Below are positions 36,917-45,182 of a stretch of DNA of 64,000 bases, piece after piece. Position numbers and translations under genes: made by a program. The stretch comes from Sulfidibacter corallicola. Lineage in GTDB: Bacteria; Acidobacteriota; Holophagae; Acanthopleuribacterales; Acanthopleuribacteraceae. The stretch's first letter is position 1. Each line of letters starts with the position of its first letter. The stretch covers positions 4,737,001 through 4,801,000 of the forward strand of contig NZ_CP071793.1 in NCBI RefSeq assembly GCF_017498545.1, read 5' to 3'. A model generated the notes under the pieces. The model was not told where the DNA came from. It saw only the letters and a program-made list of their open reading frames with translations, and did no database searches.

Positions 36917-38194
36917 TCATTTCGAACCGGTAGCCGCCTTTTTCTTTCTTTTGCGCGGCGCGGCCTTGCGCGGCGCCTTCTGCTTCAAGGCCTTTTTCAG
37001 GCAGGTTTTCAGGCGCGTCACCGTCGGGAAGTCGCGAAACGAGAACCCGAACTGGGCGTAGTACGGGTTGGTCGCTATCGCTTCGGCGACCTCTTCGTCT
37101 TTTGCGAGCCGCGTGGCGACCCCCAGCACCAGGGTCGGTTCGGTTTCGCGGGCCAGCTCGCGCAGCCGATCGAGCAGGGGCGCCGCGTGCCATGGGTGGA
37201 ACAATTCGAGCCAGAGGCACAGGCCCGACTCGTGTCGCAGTGCGAAATCGGGAAAGCTGTAACTACCACCCGGAAGCTGAACGAAGTCCGATCCCAATTC
37301 GATCTCCCAGCCGTCCAGCTTGTCGGCGGCGTGATCGCGAAACTGCTGCAGCTCCTCCGGCACGTAGCGGTGAAACTGAAAGGAGTAGGGTGCAATCCCC
37401 TGTTTCTGATCCACTTCCAAAGTCGCCTTGCGTTTGCCGCGAATGTCGACCTCGGCGGTCAGGCGCCAGGTGTCCTGGTGCAAAAGGGCGGGGAAGAACC
37501 GGGCTAATTGGAAGCCGTAGCGTTTGGTTTGATAGAACATGCTCAAAGGACCGTCGACCCTGAGAAGAAAACCGCTCTCTTCCTTGTGGATACGCACCAT
37601 GAGCTGATGAAATTTGAGGTATTTGAAGAGCTGGCGCCAAGCCGCCGGATCGGCATCGGAAAGTTGGATCTCCACATGGGTGGTGTGCAGCAGCATCCAT
37701 TGGATCAACGCCGCATTGTAGCGATGCAGCAGTAATTCGGGGGTGAGTTTGCGGAATTTGACGACCGGATTGAAGGCCGGCAAATCGTCGTACAACCGAG
37801 CGCCGAGATCGCGCGGATCCTCACCAAGGGTTTCCCGAACCACACCTTGAAACGCCTCGAAACTCTCGTAGGCACGAGCCCCGAGCAGATCGCTCACCGT
37901 TCGGAACACGGTAGCGCGAAAACGGGGGGTTTCCTCGTCGTCGGGCACCTCGAATTCGGTCCGATCCAGAAGCAGCTTCTCGAGCCCGCGCATGACCTGG
38001 GCGTCGGCCGGGCAACTGTCGATCAAGTCGGTACAGGCCTCGGCCAATTTTTGGCGGGCTTCGCCGAGGCTCTCCTCGAATACGGCGACGAGGGCGGCGG
38101 CCGCTTCGCGCAATGTCTCGTCCTTGGGATCAATCCACCGGGGCCGTATCTTGCCCTTGTAGATCCGGAACCGAATCAGGTCCTTGGTAAGCAT
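36917..38194 (-). CDS. DUF790 / Bax1-like nuclease
   Basis: DUF790 proteins include archaeal Bax1, a structure-specific nuclease that binds the XPB helicase. The 425-residue protein begins MLTKDLIRFRIYKGKIRPRWI, as the family does. The C-terminal half has a PD-(D/E)XK-like pattern (YSFPDFAL followed by LWLELFHPW), which would place the active-site acids there. The last 20 residues are a Lys/Arg-rich tail likely to bind nucleic acid. It overlaps the XPB-like gene by 65 bases, so the pair is co-translated. A role in DNA repair or defence is inferred. Confidence 0.82.
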   Translation of the reverse strand: MLTKDLIRFRIYKGKIRPRWIDPKDETLREAAAALVAVFEESLGEARQKLAEACTDLIDSCPADAQVMRGLEKLLLDRTEFEVPDDEETPRFRATVFRTVSDLLGARAYESFEAFQGVVRETLGEDPRDLGARLYDDLPAFNPVVKFRKLTPELLLHRYNAALIQWMLLHTTHVEIQLSDADPAAWRQLFKYLKFHQLMVRIHKEESGFLLRVDGPLSMFYQTKRYGFQLARFFPALLHQDTWRLTAEVDIRGKRKATLEVDQKQGIAPYSFQFHRYVPEELQQFRDHAADKLDGWEIELGSDFVQLPGGSYSFPDFALRHESGLCLWLELFHPWHAAPLLDRLRELARETEPTLVLGVATRLAKDEEVAEAIATNPYYAQFGFSFRDFPTVTRLKTCLKKALKQKAPRKAAPRKRKKKAATGSK

Positions 38195-39581
38195 GGTGAC
38201 GTTTCCTGCGTTGATTGACGAAATATTCGCGGGTGTCCTTGGCGATCAGCTCGTACAACACGGCCGTTTTCCCCGGACGGGCCCGCAGGATCCGGCCGAG
38301 CCGCTGCACGTGCTCGCGCACACTGCCGCTGCCGGAGACGATGATGGCCACGTTGGCCTCGGGCACATCGACGCCTTCGTTGAGGACCTTGGAAGTGACC
38401 ATCACGCGGTAACTCCCGTCGCGAAAGGCGTCGAGATAGGCGACCCGCTCCTTGGGCCGTGTTTGATGGGTGAGCACGGGCAACAGGAACAGGCGACCGA
38501 GCCGATAGGCCATCTCGTTGTCCTGGGTGAAGATAATGACGCGATCCTCGCGATGGCGCTGCAACAGCAGCCAGACCGCGCGATCCTTTTCGCGGGCGGC
38601 CTGGCTCAATCGCTTTTGTGTCAGGTAGGCGCGGAACGCGGCGCGACCCTCGGGCGATCGGCCCGCCTTCCAAATGAAATTCTGCCAGCCGCGCGGGCCA
38701 CCCAGATCGATCTTGGCGTCGCGCAGAAAACCCACGTACACCGCATAGGCTTCCTCGTAGGCCTCGCGCTCCTCGGGGTCCATTTCCACTTCGATCGTCT
38801 CCACCTCGTAGGGCGCCAACGTGAATCCGGTCAAATCGTGAATGAAGGCGCGATAGACCTGCTTGCCGCACAATTCGTAGAGATCGCGCTCGCGGCCGTC
38901 GGTCCGCTCGGGGGTCGCCGTCAGGCCCAATCGGAAGGGAGCCAGGTTACCGATTGCCAGAAACTTGTATTGATCGCCGGGAAGTCGATGGCATTCGTCG
39001 AACACCACCAACCCGAATTGGTTGCCGATGCGATCCAAATGGATCAGGGCGCTGTCGTAGGTGGTCACGGTGAACGGCGCCAGCTCGCTGAAGCCGCCGC
39101 CGAAGCGCCCCACGGGCACATCCAGAAACTTGGAGAGCACGCCGTGCCACTGGTGCATGAGATCGATGGTGGGGACGTGAATCAGGGTGGGTCGAGCGGT
39201 ACCGGCCATGGCCATCACGGCAAGAATGGTCTTGCCCGCGCCGGTAGGCAGAATCACCACGCCCTGGCGGCCGTTCTCCTGCCACGCCGCCAACGCCTCG
39301 GCCTGATAGGGGCGTGCCTGAAGCTCCTCGCGATAGCCCACCTCGAGTGGCTGGAAGGCGCGCGCCTCGTCGCGATAGGCGAGCCCCCGTTTGCGAATCG
39401 TCAACACGATGTCGCGGTAGAAACGGGCGGGTGCCCGATGACCGCGAACGCGCGCATCCCAACGAATGGCCGGCAGATGGGGCGCATCCGACTCCGGAAC
39501 ATCTCGCAGCACCAAGGTGCCCTTTTCGAATCTCAGCGTCAGGGTGGAGTCCGGCAACACGCGCTCCCGCAGGATATACAA
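38130..39581 (-). CDS. XPB-like superfamily 2 DNA helicase
   Basis: A 483-residue SF2 helicase resembling XPB/Rad25. An N-terminal domain (about 1-85) is followed by Walker A LPTGAGKT, the DEAH-type box VFDECHRLPG, GLTATPERTDGR and the C-terminal helicase motif QRLGRILRARPGKTA. Archaeal XPB and bacterial homologues act with Bax1 to unwind and cut damaged DNA. Its partner DUF790 gene overlaps the end by 65 bases. The last 40 residues coincide with this overlap and may be a short tail with little function. Confidence 0.87.
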   Translation of the reverse strand: MYILRERVLPDSTLTLRFEKGTLVLRDVPESDAPHLPAIRWDARVRGHRAPARFYRDIVLTIRKRGLAYRDEARAFQPLEVGYREELQARPYQAEALAAWQENGRQGVVILPTGAGKTILAVMAMAGTARPTLIHVPTIDLMHQWHGVLSKFLDVPVGRFGGGFSELAPFTVTTYDSALIHLDRIGNQFGLVVFDECHRLPGDQYKFLAIGNLAPFRLGLTATPERTDGRERDLYELCGKQVYRAFIHDLTGFTLAPYEVETIEVEMDPEEREAYEEAYAVYVGFLRDAKIDLGGPRGWQNFIWKAGRSPEGRAAFRAYLTQKRLSQAAREKDRAVWLLLQRHREDRVIIFTQDNEMAYRLGRLFLLPVLTHQTRPKERVAYLDAFRDGSYRVMVTSKVLNEGVDVPEANVAIIVSGSGSVREHVQRLGRILRARPGKTAVLYELIAKDTREYFVNQRRKRHHAYQGPDSVPDLQGQDTAPVD

Positions 39582-39620
39582 GCGATCGACAAGGGGCTGA
39601 TTATAGCACTGAGTCGCCGC

Positions 39621-40013
39621 TCAGGCCGATGGCCATGGTTTGGGTAACTCGGGGATCGTCAACTCCAACGTTTCGTTGTTGAACACCGTGCCGCTGAGGC
39701 TGTCGCTGATGATCGGGCCGTTGACGAAATCGTTGCCCACGCCGAGGTAGACGCGCACGTCGGGGCCGCCGCCGTTGTAGCTGAAGTTCCCCACCCGAAT
39801 GGTCCGTTCGTCCACGATCACCGCGCGCCCGCTGATGCCGTCGAAGCAGGTGACCGGTATCTCCAGCATACGGACGAAACCGTCCACCGGCGAAATCGTG
39901 CTGCCGTCGCGGGTGTAGTTGGCGCCGTCGCCGACCATCAACACCCAGTTGTGGGGGTCTTCGATGGTGAGTTGGTCCCTGGACAGAGTCAGGCTCGTGC
40001 CCGAGGTGATCAT
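39621..40013 (-). CDS. DM13-like domain protein, apparently C-terminally truncated
   Basis: A 130-residue frame with high third-position G+C typical of coding DNA. Residues 60-120 (AVIVDERTIRVGNFSYNG, DVRVYLGVGNDF, LELTIPE) resemble the DM13 electron-transfer domain (GxVxIVDDxTIxIxxFxYDG..YLG..LPE). The usual last strand with WCxxFxxxFG is missing, as the chain stops at PKPWPSA. No signal peptide is present, and the ATG lies at the border of AT-rich DNA, so it may be a remnant of a longer secreted protein. Recognition is by eye and moderate. Confidence 0.45.
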   Translation of the reverse strand: MITSGTSLTLSRDQLTIEDPHNWVLMVGDGANYTRDGSTISPVDGFVRMLEIPVTCFDGISGRAVIVDERTIRVGNFSYNGGGPDVRVYLGVGNDFVNGPIISDSLSGTVFNNETLELTIPELPKPWPSA

Positions 40014-40469
40014 TGAAAAACGCCACCATCGTAGGAAGTGGTTTCGGTGGTTGTTGTCCGTAGCGTGATTTTTGACAATTTTTATGACCTTCTTTTCCTA
40101 AAAACCTGGCTTATTTCAATAGCCGGTTGGATGGTGACGAACCATCGACCTCTGCGTGTGTCGTCCTTGCTTTCGAGCGAATCGGGCACCAGTTTCGCCG
40201 GACCGGGTCGCACATCGCTGCCAACCGCGAATTGGATGGCCTTCCTGGGTCCAACCTGCGCGATCCCTTCATCGAACAAGGATGGGTATGTGAAGTGATG
40301 TATTTTTGGTTCTTGTGATTTATTTTTTTGTCAATTGTATGTCTCTTTAATTCTGTGTGATGGCTTGTGGGTGGCTGATGTGGTGTAGTTTTTTAATTTC
40401 ATGACCGGTTTTGGTGTATGAAGTTTGGGTTATTGCCCTAGGAGAAGTTCGGATACGGAGGTCCTTGTT
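40014..40469. other. AT-rich non-coding stretch
   Basis: 456 bases between two gene remnants. Several short frames exist on both strands, but none has a ribosome binding site and a recognisable product. The right half is clearly lower in G+C than the window. Confidence 0.4.
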
Positions 40470-40976
40470 GTGGTGTTCTGCATGTTGATGGTCCCGATCG
40501 GGTTGGCCCAGAAAGATCACGGTTTTTTTCCAAGTAACCAGACTCGGGAGAAATCGGGAAAAAGATTGGTTGCCGATCCAAAAGTCGAAGCGGTGTTTCA
40601 TTCAGATGACCACAAGCTCTCGTTTTCCGATGAACACATCTACATTGCGGGAGGTACTTCCTCGGGCGGAATGCCTCAGGGGGAAACAACGCTCCACGGG
40701 TATGCGGCAGATGCCGATATCTATGTCGCGAAGTTTTCGCCCGATGGTTCTCGATTGTTGTGGTCCATTTGCTTCGGTGGCACCCTGTTCGAAACCGCTA
40801 CCGGGTTGGAGCTTTTGCCGGATGGCGCGATCGCCTTGACCGGTCGCACCAACTCTTCGGAATTACCCACCACCGAAGACGCCTACGATCGATCTCTTAA
40901 TGGCGACGATGATGCGTTTCTCTTGAAGCTGTCACCCTCCTGGCAAGCCATGGGATACGGTGTTCATTTGTTTTAG
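40470..40976 (+). pseudogene. truncated SBBP-repeat beta-propeller protein
   Basis: SBBP-repeat proteins are large secreted beta-propellers. This frame has a signal-peptide-like start (VVVFCMLMVPIGLAQ) after GGAGG, with GTG at 40470 as the likely start (TTG 40425 is an alternative). It then has about one and a half repeats: DIYVAKFSPDGSRLLWSI, FGGTLFETATGLELLPDG and ALTGRTNSSELPTTEDAYD. It stops after about 169 residues where the next repeat should continue, so it is probably the 5' remnant of a much longer gene. A functional short form cannot be excluded. Confidence 0.5.
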
Positions 40977-41063
40977 TGTTTCTTTGTGCCCTTGCAATAG
41001 TTGATTTTATATTGTACGACACTGTTTAACCTGTCGAAATCCAGAAATTTCCATAGTGTCATT

Positions 41064-41077
41064 TTCTGTCGACAGAA
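41064..41077. promoter_or_regulatory. 14-bp perfect palindrome upstream of small peptide gene
   Basis: TTCTGTCGACAGAA is its own reverse complement and lies 24 bases before the small-peptide ATG. A partial CTGTCGA occurs again about 40 bases earlier. It may be an operator. The CTGT...ACAG core is loosely like some LexA boxes but the spacing differs. Confidence 0.45.
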
Positions 41078-41101
41078 TACTAACATAATTAAGGATTTCT
41101 A

Positions 41102-41272
41102 ATGAAAAAAGCAATGATTGCTCTCCTTTTAGTATCAGGTTTCGGTGCCACTGCATTCTCCGGCCCTTGTCGCGATGTCTACGATTATTGCCGTTCTGCC
41201 GGCGGTTCCATTACTACTTGCTCAAAAGCAATGGCAAATTGCATGAGAGATAAGTACGACCTGGAAGCATAA
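41102..41272 (+). CDS. small secreted four-cysteine peptide
   Basis: A 56-residue ORF starting with a clear signal peptide (MKKAMIALLLVSGFGATAFS, cut near residue 20). The mature part of about 36 residues has four cysteines at 23, 30, 40 and 47, spaced CX6C-X9-CX6C, which suggests a two-disulfide helical hairpin. AAGGA lies 7 bases before the ATG. Upstream is a 14-bp palindrome and downstream two hairpins, so it looks like a complete transcription unit. Codon use is more AT-rich than the core genes. Function unknown: toxin, signal peptide and small secreted scaffold are all possible. Confidence 0.7.
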   Translation: MKKAMIALLLVSGFGATAFSGPCRDVYDYCRSAGGSITTCSKAMANCMRDKYDLEA

Positions 41273-41370
41273 TTTATAACTGGAGTAATGTTCCACTTTT
41301 CCAGTCCATGCTTTCGGATTTTTATGGATCAATAATTTCAACTAAACTTTTCTCGTTTGTAACCCCGTAA

Positions 41371-41396
41371 AGAAAGGGTTTAGAACGACCCTTTCT
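41371..41396 (+). terminator. stem-loop after the four-cysteine peptide gene
   Basis: AGAAAGGGT pairs with ACCCTTTCT around an 8-base loop. It lies 100 bases after the peptide stop and just before a stronger terminator-like hairpin. Confidence 0.5.
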
Positions 41397-41415
41397 CCGG
41401 TTCGGACGAGGCTAA

Positions 41416-41450
41416 AATCGGCCTGCATGAAACCGGCAGGCCGATTATTT
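41416..41450 (+). terminator. terminator-like hairpin
   Basis: An 11-bp perfect stem (41416-41426 with 41436-41446, 9-base loop) followed by ATTTAG. It separates the peptide gene from the beta-propeller gene; the T-run is weak. Confidence 0.6.
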
Positions 41451-41488
41451 AGAATTTGAACCGGCTGTCGATTTGTAAGGAATCATTG

Positions 41489-42442
41489 ATGCTCCTGTTT
41501 TTACTTTTTACTTTCCTGCCCGCGTCTAACGGGATCTCGTTCGACGACCCCCAGTTAATTATCAAGCGTGAAGCGAATCTTTCCCAGAGTGGAAACGGTT
41601 TGGAGTCCCCCATTGACATTTCCTTGACGCCAAGTGGTTTTGCCTATGTTTTAGATGCAAGATTGCGATTGATACACAAATACAGTTTGGAAGGGAAAAA
41701 GATACTTTCGTTTGGCGGTAAGGGAGAGGGTCCGGGAGAGTTTTTGAAACCGTGCGCCCTCATATCGGTTGGCTCGGATATCTGGGTTTTGGACAGGGAT
41801 CTGGCTCGAGTTACTATTTTTAAGAAAGATAAATACTATCGAAGCTTTAAAGTGATCGGCATTTTTAGTCCAGAGAGTATGGTCCTAAGAGGTGATTCGG
41901 TATTTATCTTTGGTACCTCTATTTTCAAAAAAGCCCAATATCATATTTACAATACGGCCGGCGAGTTGCTGAAGAGAAGGGCATGGCCGACAGATTTTAC
42001 CCTAAAAAACGGACCTCAAAGTGGTATATGGAACAGCATTGAGGTTGAACCTTTAGTCGATAAGGGGTTCCTTGTGGGCTACACGTTCTACAATGCCGTC
42101 GGTATGATCGACGATTCCGGAAATGCCGTTAGAATGAAAAACATGGAAGACTATTATGACCGCTATGAAGGAAAAGGCGTCGAGAAAGGGTTTCCCGACG
42201 GTTTTTCGGCTAGCGCCTTTGCCCAAGGCCCCGACGGGACGGTTTTTGTAGCGACCTGCTCCCAAAAGGAACATACATGCGGTGAACTGTTCCAATTAAC
42301 GCAAGACCTCGGCGGTATTGTTTCTAAAAATACTTTTGGTGGATCCGTGCGCAAGATTCGCTATTTTCCCCATTTTAATTTCCTGATCGTCATCGTGGGC
42401 GGCAGTAACGAGGTCCTTTTTTACATTTACCCAGAAAGTTAG
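41489..42442 (+). CDS. secreted six-bladed beta-propeller protein
   Basis: A 317-residue protein with an N-terminal signal peptide (MLLFLLFTFLPASNG). The motif LSFGGKGEGPGEFLKP and the recurring blade pattern (YVLDARLRLIHKYSLEGK, WVLDRDLARVTIFKK) mark it as a six-bladed beta-propeller of the NHL-like type, usually exported and of unknown ligand. ATG 41489 with TAAGGA upstream was preferred over TTG 41456. Base composition is clearly lower in G+C than the housekeeping genes, consistent with an acquired gene. It sits in a patch of gene remnants. Confidence 0.75.
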   Translation: MLLFLLFTFLPASNGISFDDPQLIIKREANLSQSGNGLESPIDISLTPSGFAYVLDARLRLIHKYSLEGKKILSFGGKGEGPGEFLKPCALISVGSDIWVLDRDLARVTIFKKDKYYRSFKVIGIFSPESMVLRGDSVFIFGTSIFKKAQYHIYNTAGELLKRRAWPTDFTLKNGPQSGIWNSIEVEPLVDKGFLVGYTFYNAVGMIDDSGNAVRMKNMEDYYDRYEGKGVEKGFPDGFSASAFAQGPDGTVFVATCSQKEHTCGELFQLTQDLGGIVSKNTFGGSVRKIRYFPHFNFLIVIVGGSNEVLFYIYPES

Positions 42443-43005
42443 CGGCGCCCGAAATGTGCCCCCGTTTGCTAAGGGACATCGTGAATTTCCCCGGTCATTT
42501 CACGAAACACGCTCTCACGACAGTCCGGTCGAGAAGCGATCTGCCGGAACTTTTTCGCGATGACCCATTTGGGCACCTGGCACACCCGAGCCATTCAAGA
42601 GAACCAAACGCCAATGGAATTCCTGGAGCGTCTGCTGGAAACGGAAGCCCAAGCGCGCGTCAACCAAAATGATCCACGTCTTCGTTTAGACTGGCGCCCT
42701 CGTCGAGCAGTGCCTGAAAGACTTGGCTGGTTTTCCACACTGGAAAATTGGCGGTCTCGCCTCTGGTCTCACAACCCGAAACGAGCAGACCTGAAGAGCC
42801 CACATGCGCGCAACATACGTAAACTATTCGGATTAAGTGACTTGTCTTACAAGCCCTACTCAGCCAATCGAAGCGCCTTAGCAAAGTTGGAAATCGATCA
42901 TCGAGAGATCTGGAGGCTCGGCTTTTCCGCTTCGCTCTGTTGCCACTCAATTTTGGGCGGCCTGGATCACTTCGAAGAGTCGGCCCAGCGGGCATACCGC
43001 CCGTG
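42443..43005. other. non-coding or decayed DNA
   Basis: Between the beta-propeller gene and repeat copy F. Apart from the possible IstB-like fragment, nothing recognisable was found; the frame continuing to 43006 is not supported by a family match. Confidence 0.4.
42560..42690 (+). pseudogene. possible IstB-like transposase-helper fragment
   Basis: The stretch AIQENQTPMEFLERLLETEAQA resembles the N-terminus of IS21-family IstB ATPases (n.s..eFLe.LLe.E..aR). After about 40 residues the similarity ends, and no Walker motif follows. It could be a relic of an insertion sequence. The match is short, so this is tentative. Confidence 0.3.
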
Positions 43006-43122
43006 ACCAACCCGTAGCGCCGACCCTCAAAGCGTTCGGGAACTCCTCGCATTGTTCGCTTCGAATGGTTCATCCGGCGGATGAACCTACCGGGCACGCC
43101 ATCTCTCTCGGCATTCGGGCAC
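43006..43122. repeat. dispersed palindromic repeat, copy F
   Basis: Nearly the same as copy A: ACCAACC, GCGCCGACCCTC, CGGGAACTCCTCG, TCGCTTCGAATG, a 9-bp stem with GGC loop (43067-43087) and CCTACC. It continues with TCTCTCTCGGCATTCGGGCAC, which matches the left flank of the tandem array units read in reverse. Confidence 0.75.
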
Positions 43123-43149
43123 CCCAAAGCAGGCCTCTGGGCTTTGCCG

Positions 43150-44745
43150 CTACATGCCCCACATGACGATGTTTTTGCCGTGGTAGGACTCCGTCTTCGA
43201 AAAGTACCGGTCGTCCATGATCCGGCCCGGCACCGCATCGAACAGGATCAAATGCCCCTCGTCGGAGTTGCAAAGCTCCATGAAACCGGCCGTTTCCGCC
43301 AGACCTTCGCGAATGGCGTCGATCGGCGAGCCATTGAGGATCTTCATTTGCAACACGATCGTCTGGACCTGGTCGCGGGCTTGCCAGAACACGAACAACA
43401 TGACCCGGCCCTTGTTGTGGCCGTAATCCCGTTCGATCCGTCCTTGGGACGTCACGATTCGCGAGACGAAGGCTTGCAGCAGCAACAGCGGTCCCGCCTG
43501 GCGGTAGGTCAATTCCCCCAGCAATCGATCGCCACGGACCCGAAACCGCTCCTGGCATTGCCGCAGCAGTTCTTCCATGCGCAGGGTCCCGTGGCTTTCG
43601 TTGACGAGCATTTTGGTGTCGCATTCGAAGGTGTAGAAATCACCCTCGGTCAACGCCCGCGGCACCCATTCCTGTAAAATGCGGTTGGCGATGCGGATCT
43701 CGGATCCCACCGTGACGAGTCCCAGGGCCTCGCAGAATCGAAGCGATTCGCCCGGCAGGCAGGCCGGGTACTGGGTGCCGCCCAACAGGGGTTCCACCAC
43801 CTGGCGAACGGGCTCCAGATGGAGCAGCCTCGCCAAGCGCGCCATTTGCGGATCGCGACGCACCAACAGGCGTTCGCGGGCCTCCGCGACCTGTTCCCCG
43901 GTGATCAAGGGCATGGATGCGCCGGTACCCTCCACGTGTTCCGCGGCCTCGACGGCGAGGGAGTTCACCAGCCAGGGATGACCTTGCGTCAAATCCCAGA
44001 TCAGGTCCACCGCTTCCTCGGTGAACTTGCGCCCCCCGGTCTTGGTATGCCCCGCCAGCAGCTTCTTGACCTGGGACAGGGAAAAGGGCGGTAACTGCAA
44101 ACTGGCGCCCTGCACGGCGGCGCGTGCGGCCAGAACCGAATCCAACCGATCGGGCTCCAAGAGAGGCGGCTCGGCGAACACTCCCGAAAAGACCACCGCC
44201 AGGGTGTAGGGCTCGGTACCATGACCCAGACCCGCACGCAACTGGGCCATCATACAGATGTATGTCTCGGGCGACAGGAGATCCACGCCGTCCAGCAACA
44301 GGACCAGCGGTTGACCTCGATGGCGTGCCCAGGCTTGGAGCAATGCCCGAAGACCGGCCCGGGGCCCGCAACGAGAAAGCAGGAGCGGGCCCTGTTCGGC
44401 AGGAAAGGGGTCGCCCAAAACCGTTTCGGCCCGGAGCGCCAACTCGGTCAGCAGAGCATAGAAGGCATCCTCGAGAAGGGTGTCGGCACCACCCGCGACC
44501 GCGAGGTTCACGTACACGGCCAGCGCATTGGGATAATCGGACAGGACGTGGCCGCCCGGCTGATTGAGGTGCTCGGCCAATGCGAGCAGCAAGGTCGTCT
44601 TCCCGCTGTGGGGCGGCCCCTGAACGCTGCAGTTCTGGCCGCGATTCAACAGTTTGAGAACCTGGTGCAAATCGACGCGCTCCAAGGGCGGAACCAAAAA
44701 ATGGCGCGGGGGGAACACGGGTCCGGAAGTATTGAAAAACGTCAT
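43150..44745 (-). CDS. AAA-like ATPase with degenerate PD-(D/E)XK-type C-terminal domain
   Basis: The 531-residue protein begins FFNTSGPVFPPRHFLVPP, typical of a family of stand-alone AAA-like ATPases. Walker A is QGPPHSGKTT near residue 40 and Walker B LVLLLDGVDLL near 155; winged-helix-like sequence follows. The last 130 residues resemble the PD-(D/E)XK-type domain of AAA/DUF1703-like proteins (RIERDYGHNKGR...LILFD), but the expected GRxDL reads GRVML and ELK reads QMK, so nuclease activity is unlikely. GAGGAAG supports ATG 44745. Role unknown; relatives are often linked to defence or regulation. Confidence 0.7.
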   Translation of the reverse strand: MTFFNTSGPVFPPRHFLVPPLERVDLHQVLKLLNRGQNCSVQGPPHSGKTTLLLALAEHLNQPGGHVLSDYPNALAVYVNLAVAGGADTLLEDAFYALLTELALRAETVLGDPFPAEQGPLLLSRCGPRAGLRALLQAWARHRGQPLVLLLDGVDLLSPETYICMMAQLRAGLGHGTEPYTLAVVFSGVFAEPPLLEPDRLDSVLAARAAVQGASLQLPPFSLSQVKKLLAGHTKTGGRKFTEEAVDLIWDLTQGHPWLVNSLAVEAAEHVEGTGASMPLITGEQVAEARERLLVRRDPQMARLARLLHLEPVRQVVEPLLGGTQYPACLPGESLRFCEALGLVTVGSEIRIANRILQEWVPRALTEGDFYTFECDTKMLVNESHGTLRMEELLRQCQERFRVRGDRLLGELTYRQAGPLLLLQAFVSRIVTSQGRIERDYGHNKGRVMLFVFWQARDQVQTIVLQMKILNGSPIDAIREGLAETAGFMELCNSDEGHLILFDAVPGRIMDDRYFSKTESYHGKNIVMWGM

Positions 44746-45182
44746 ACCACTTCCTCTTCGGCGGGGAAACCAATCACGGATTGGAACCGAGCTTCATCCT
44801 CGAACCAGACTGAAACGGACGAAAACCCCAACGGTATCGGGTGCGGCCAAGACCTGCTCGCCGTACGTTGACCGGCCGAGACCACGAAAACGAGAGTTCG
44901 GTCGGAGCCGAGATCCCGGCTTTTTCCAAACAACCTGAAACGATGAAGGATGGTGAGGCCCATCCTATCACGTTTCCCTTGCGGCGCGGGCTGCAGGCTC
45001 CTCCGTCGACCGGTTTGCCGGGCGGCCGCGAGGGGTCTTTGGGGCGAGCTGGATTTTTTTCGTTTTTTTTTTCGGTCGATTTGTGAGATCGACGAAACGC
45101 GCGCATTGTATAGAGGTAAAAGGGGCCATCCGGCGTCCTGGTCTTGCCGCCACCAAAACCAGCCCATTGGAATGAACACGAC
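44746..45182. other. divergent region before the sigma factor gene
   Basis: 437 bases without a supported gene. It includes a T-rich tract near 45053-45073 and a small inverted repeat TCGAT/ATCGA close to 45080. It probably holds promoters for the ATPase and the sigma factor, but no box pair is convincing. Confidence 0.4.

Noticed and set aside
41064..41077. LexA-type SOS box
   Set aside because: CTGT and ACAG are present but separated by only two bases instead of the usual eight or so, and the following gene is not an SOS gene.
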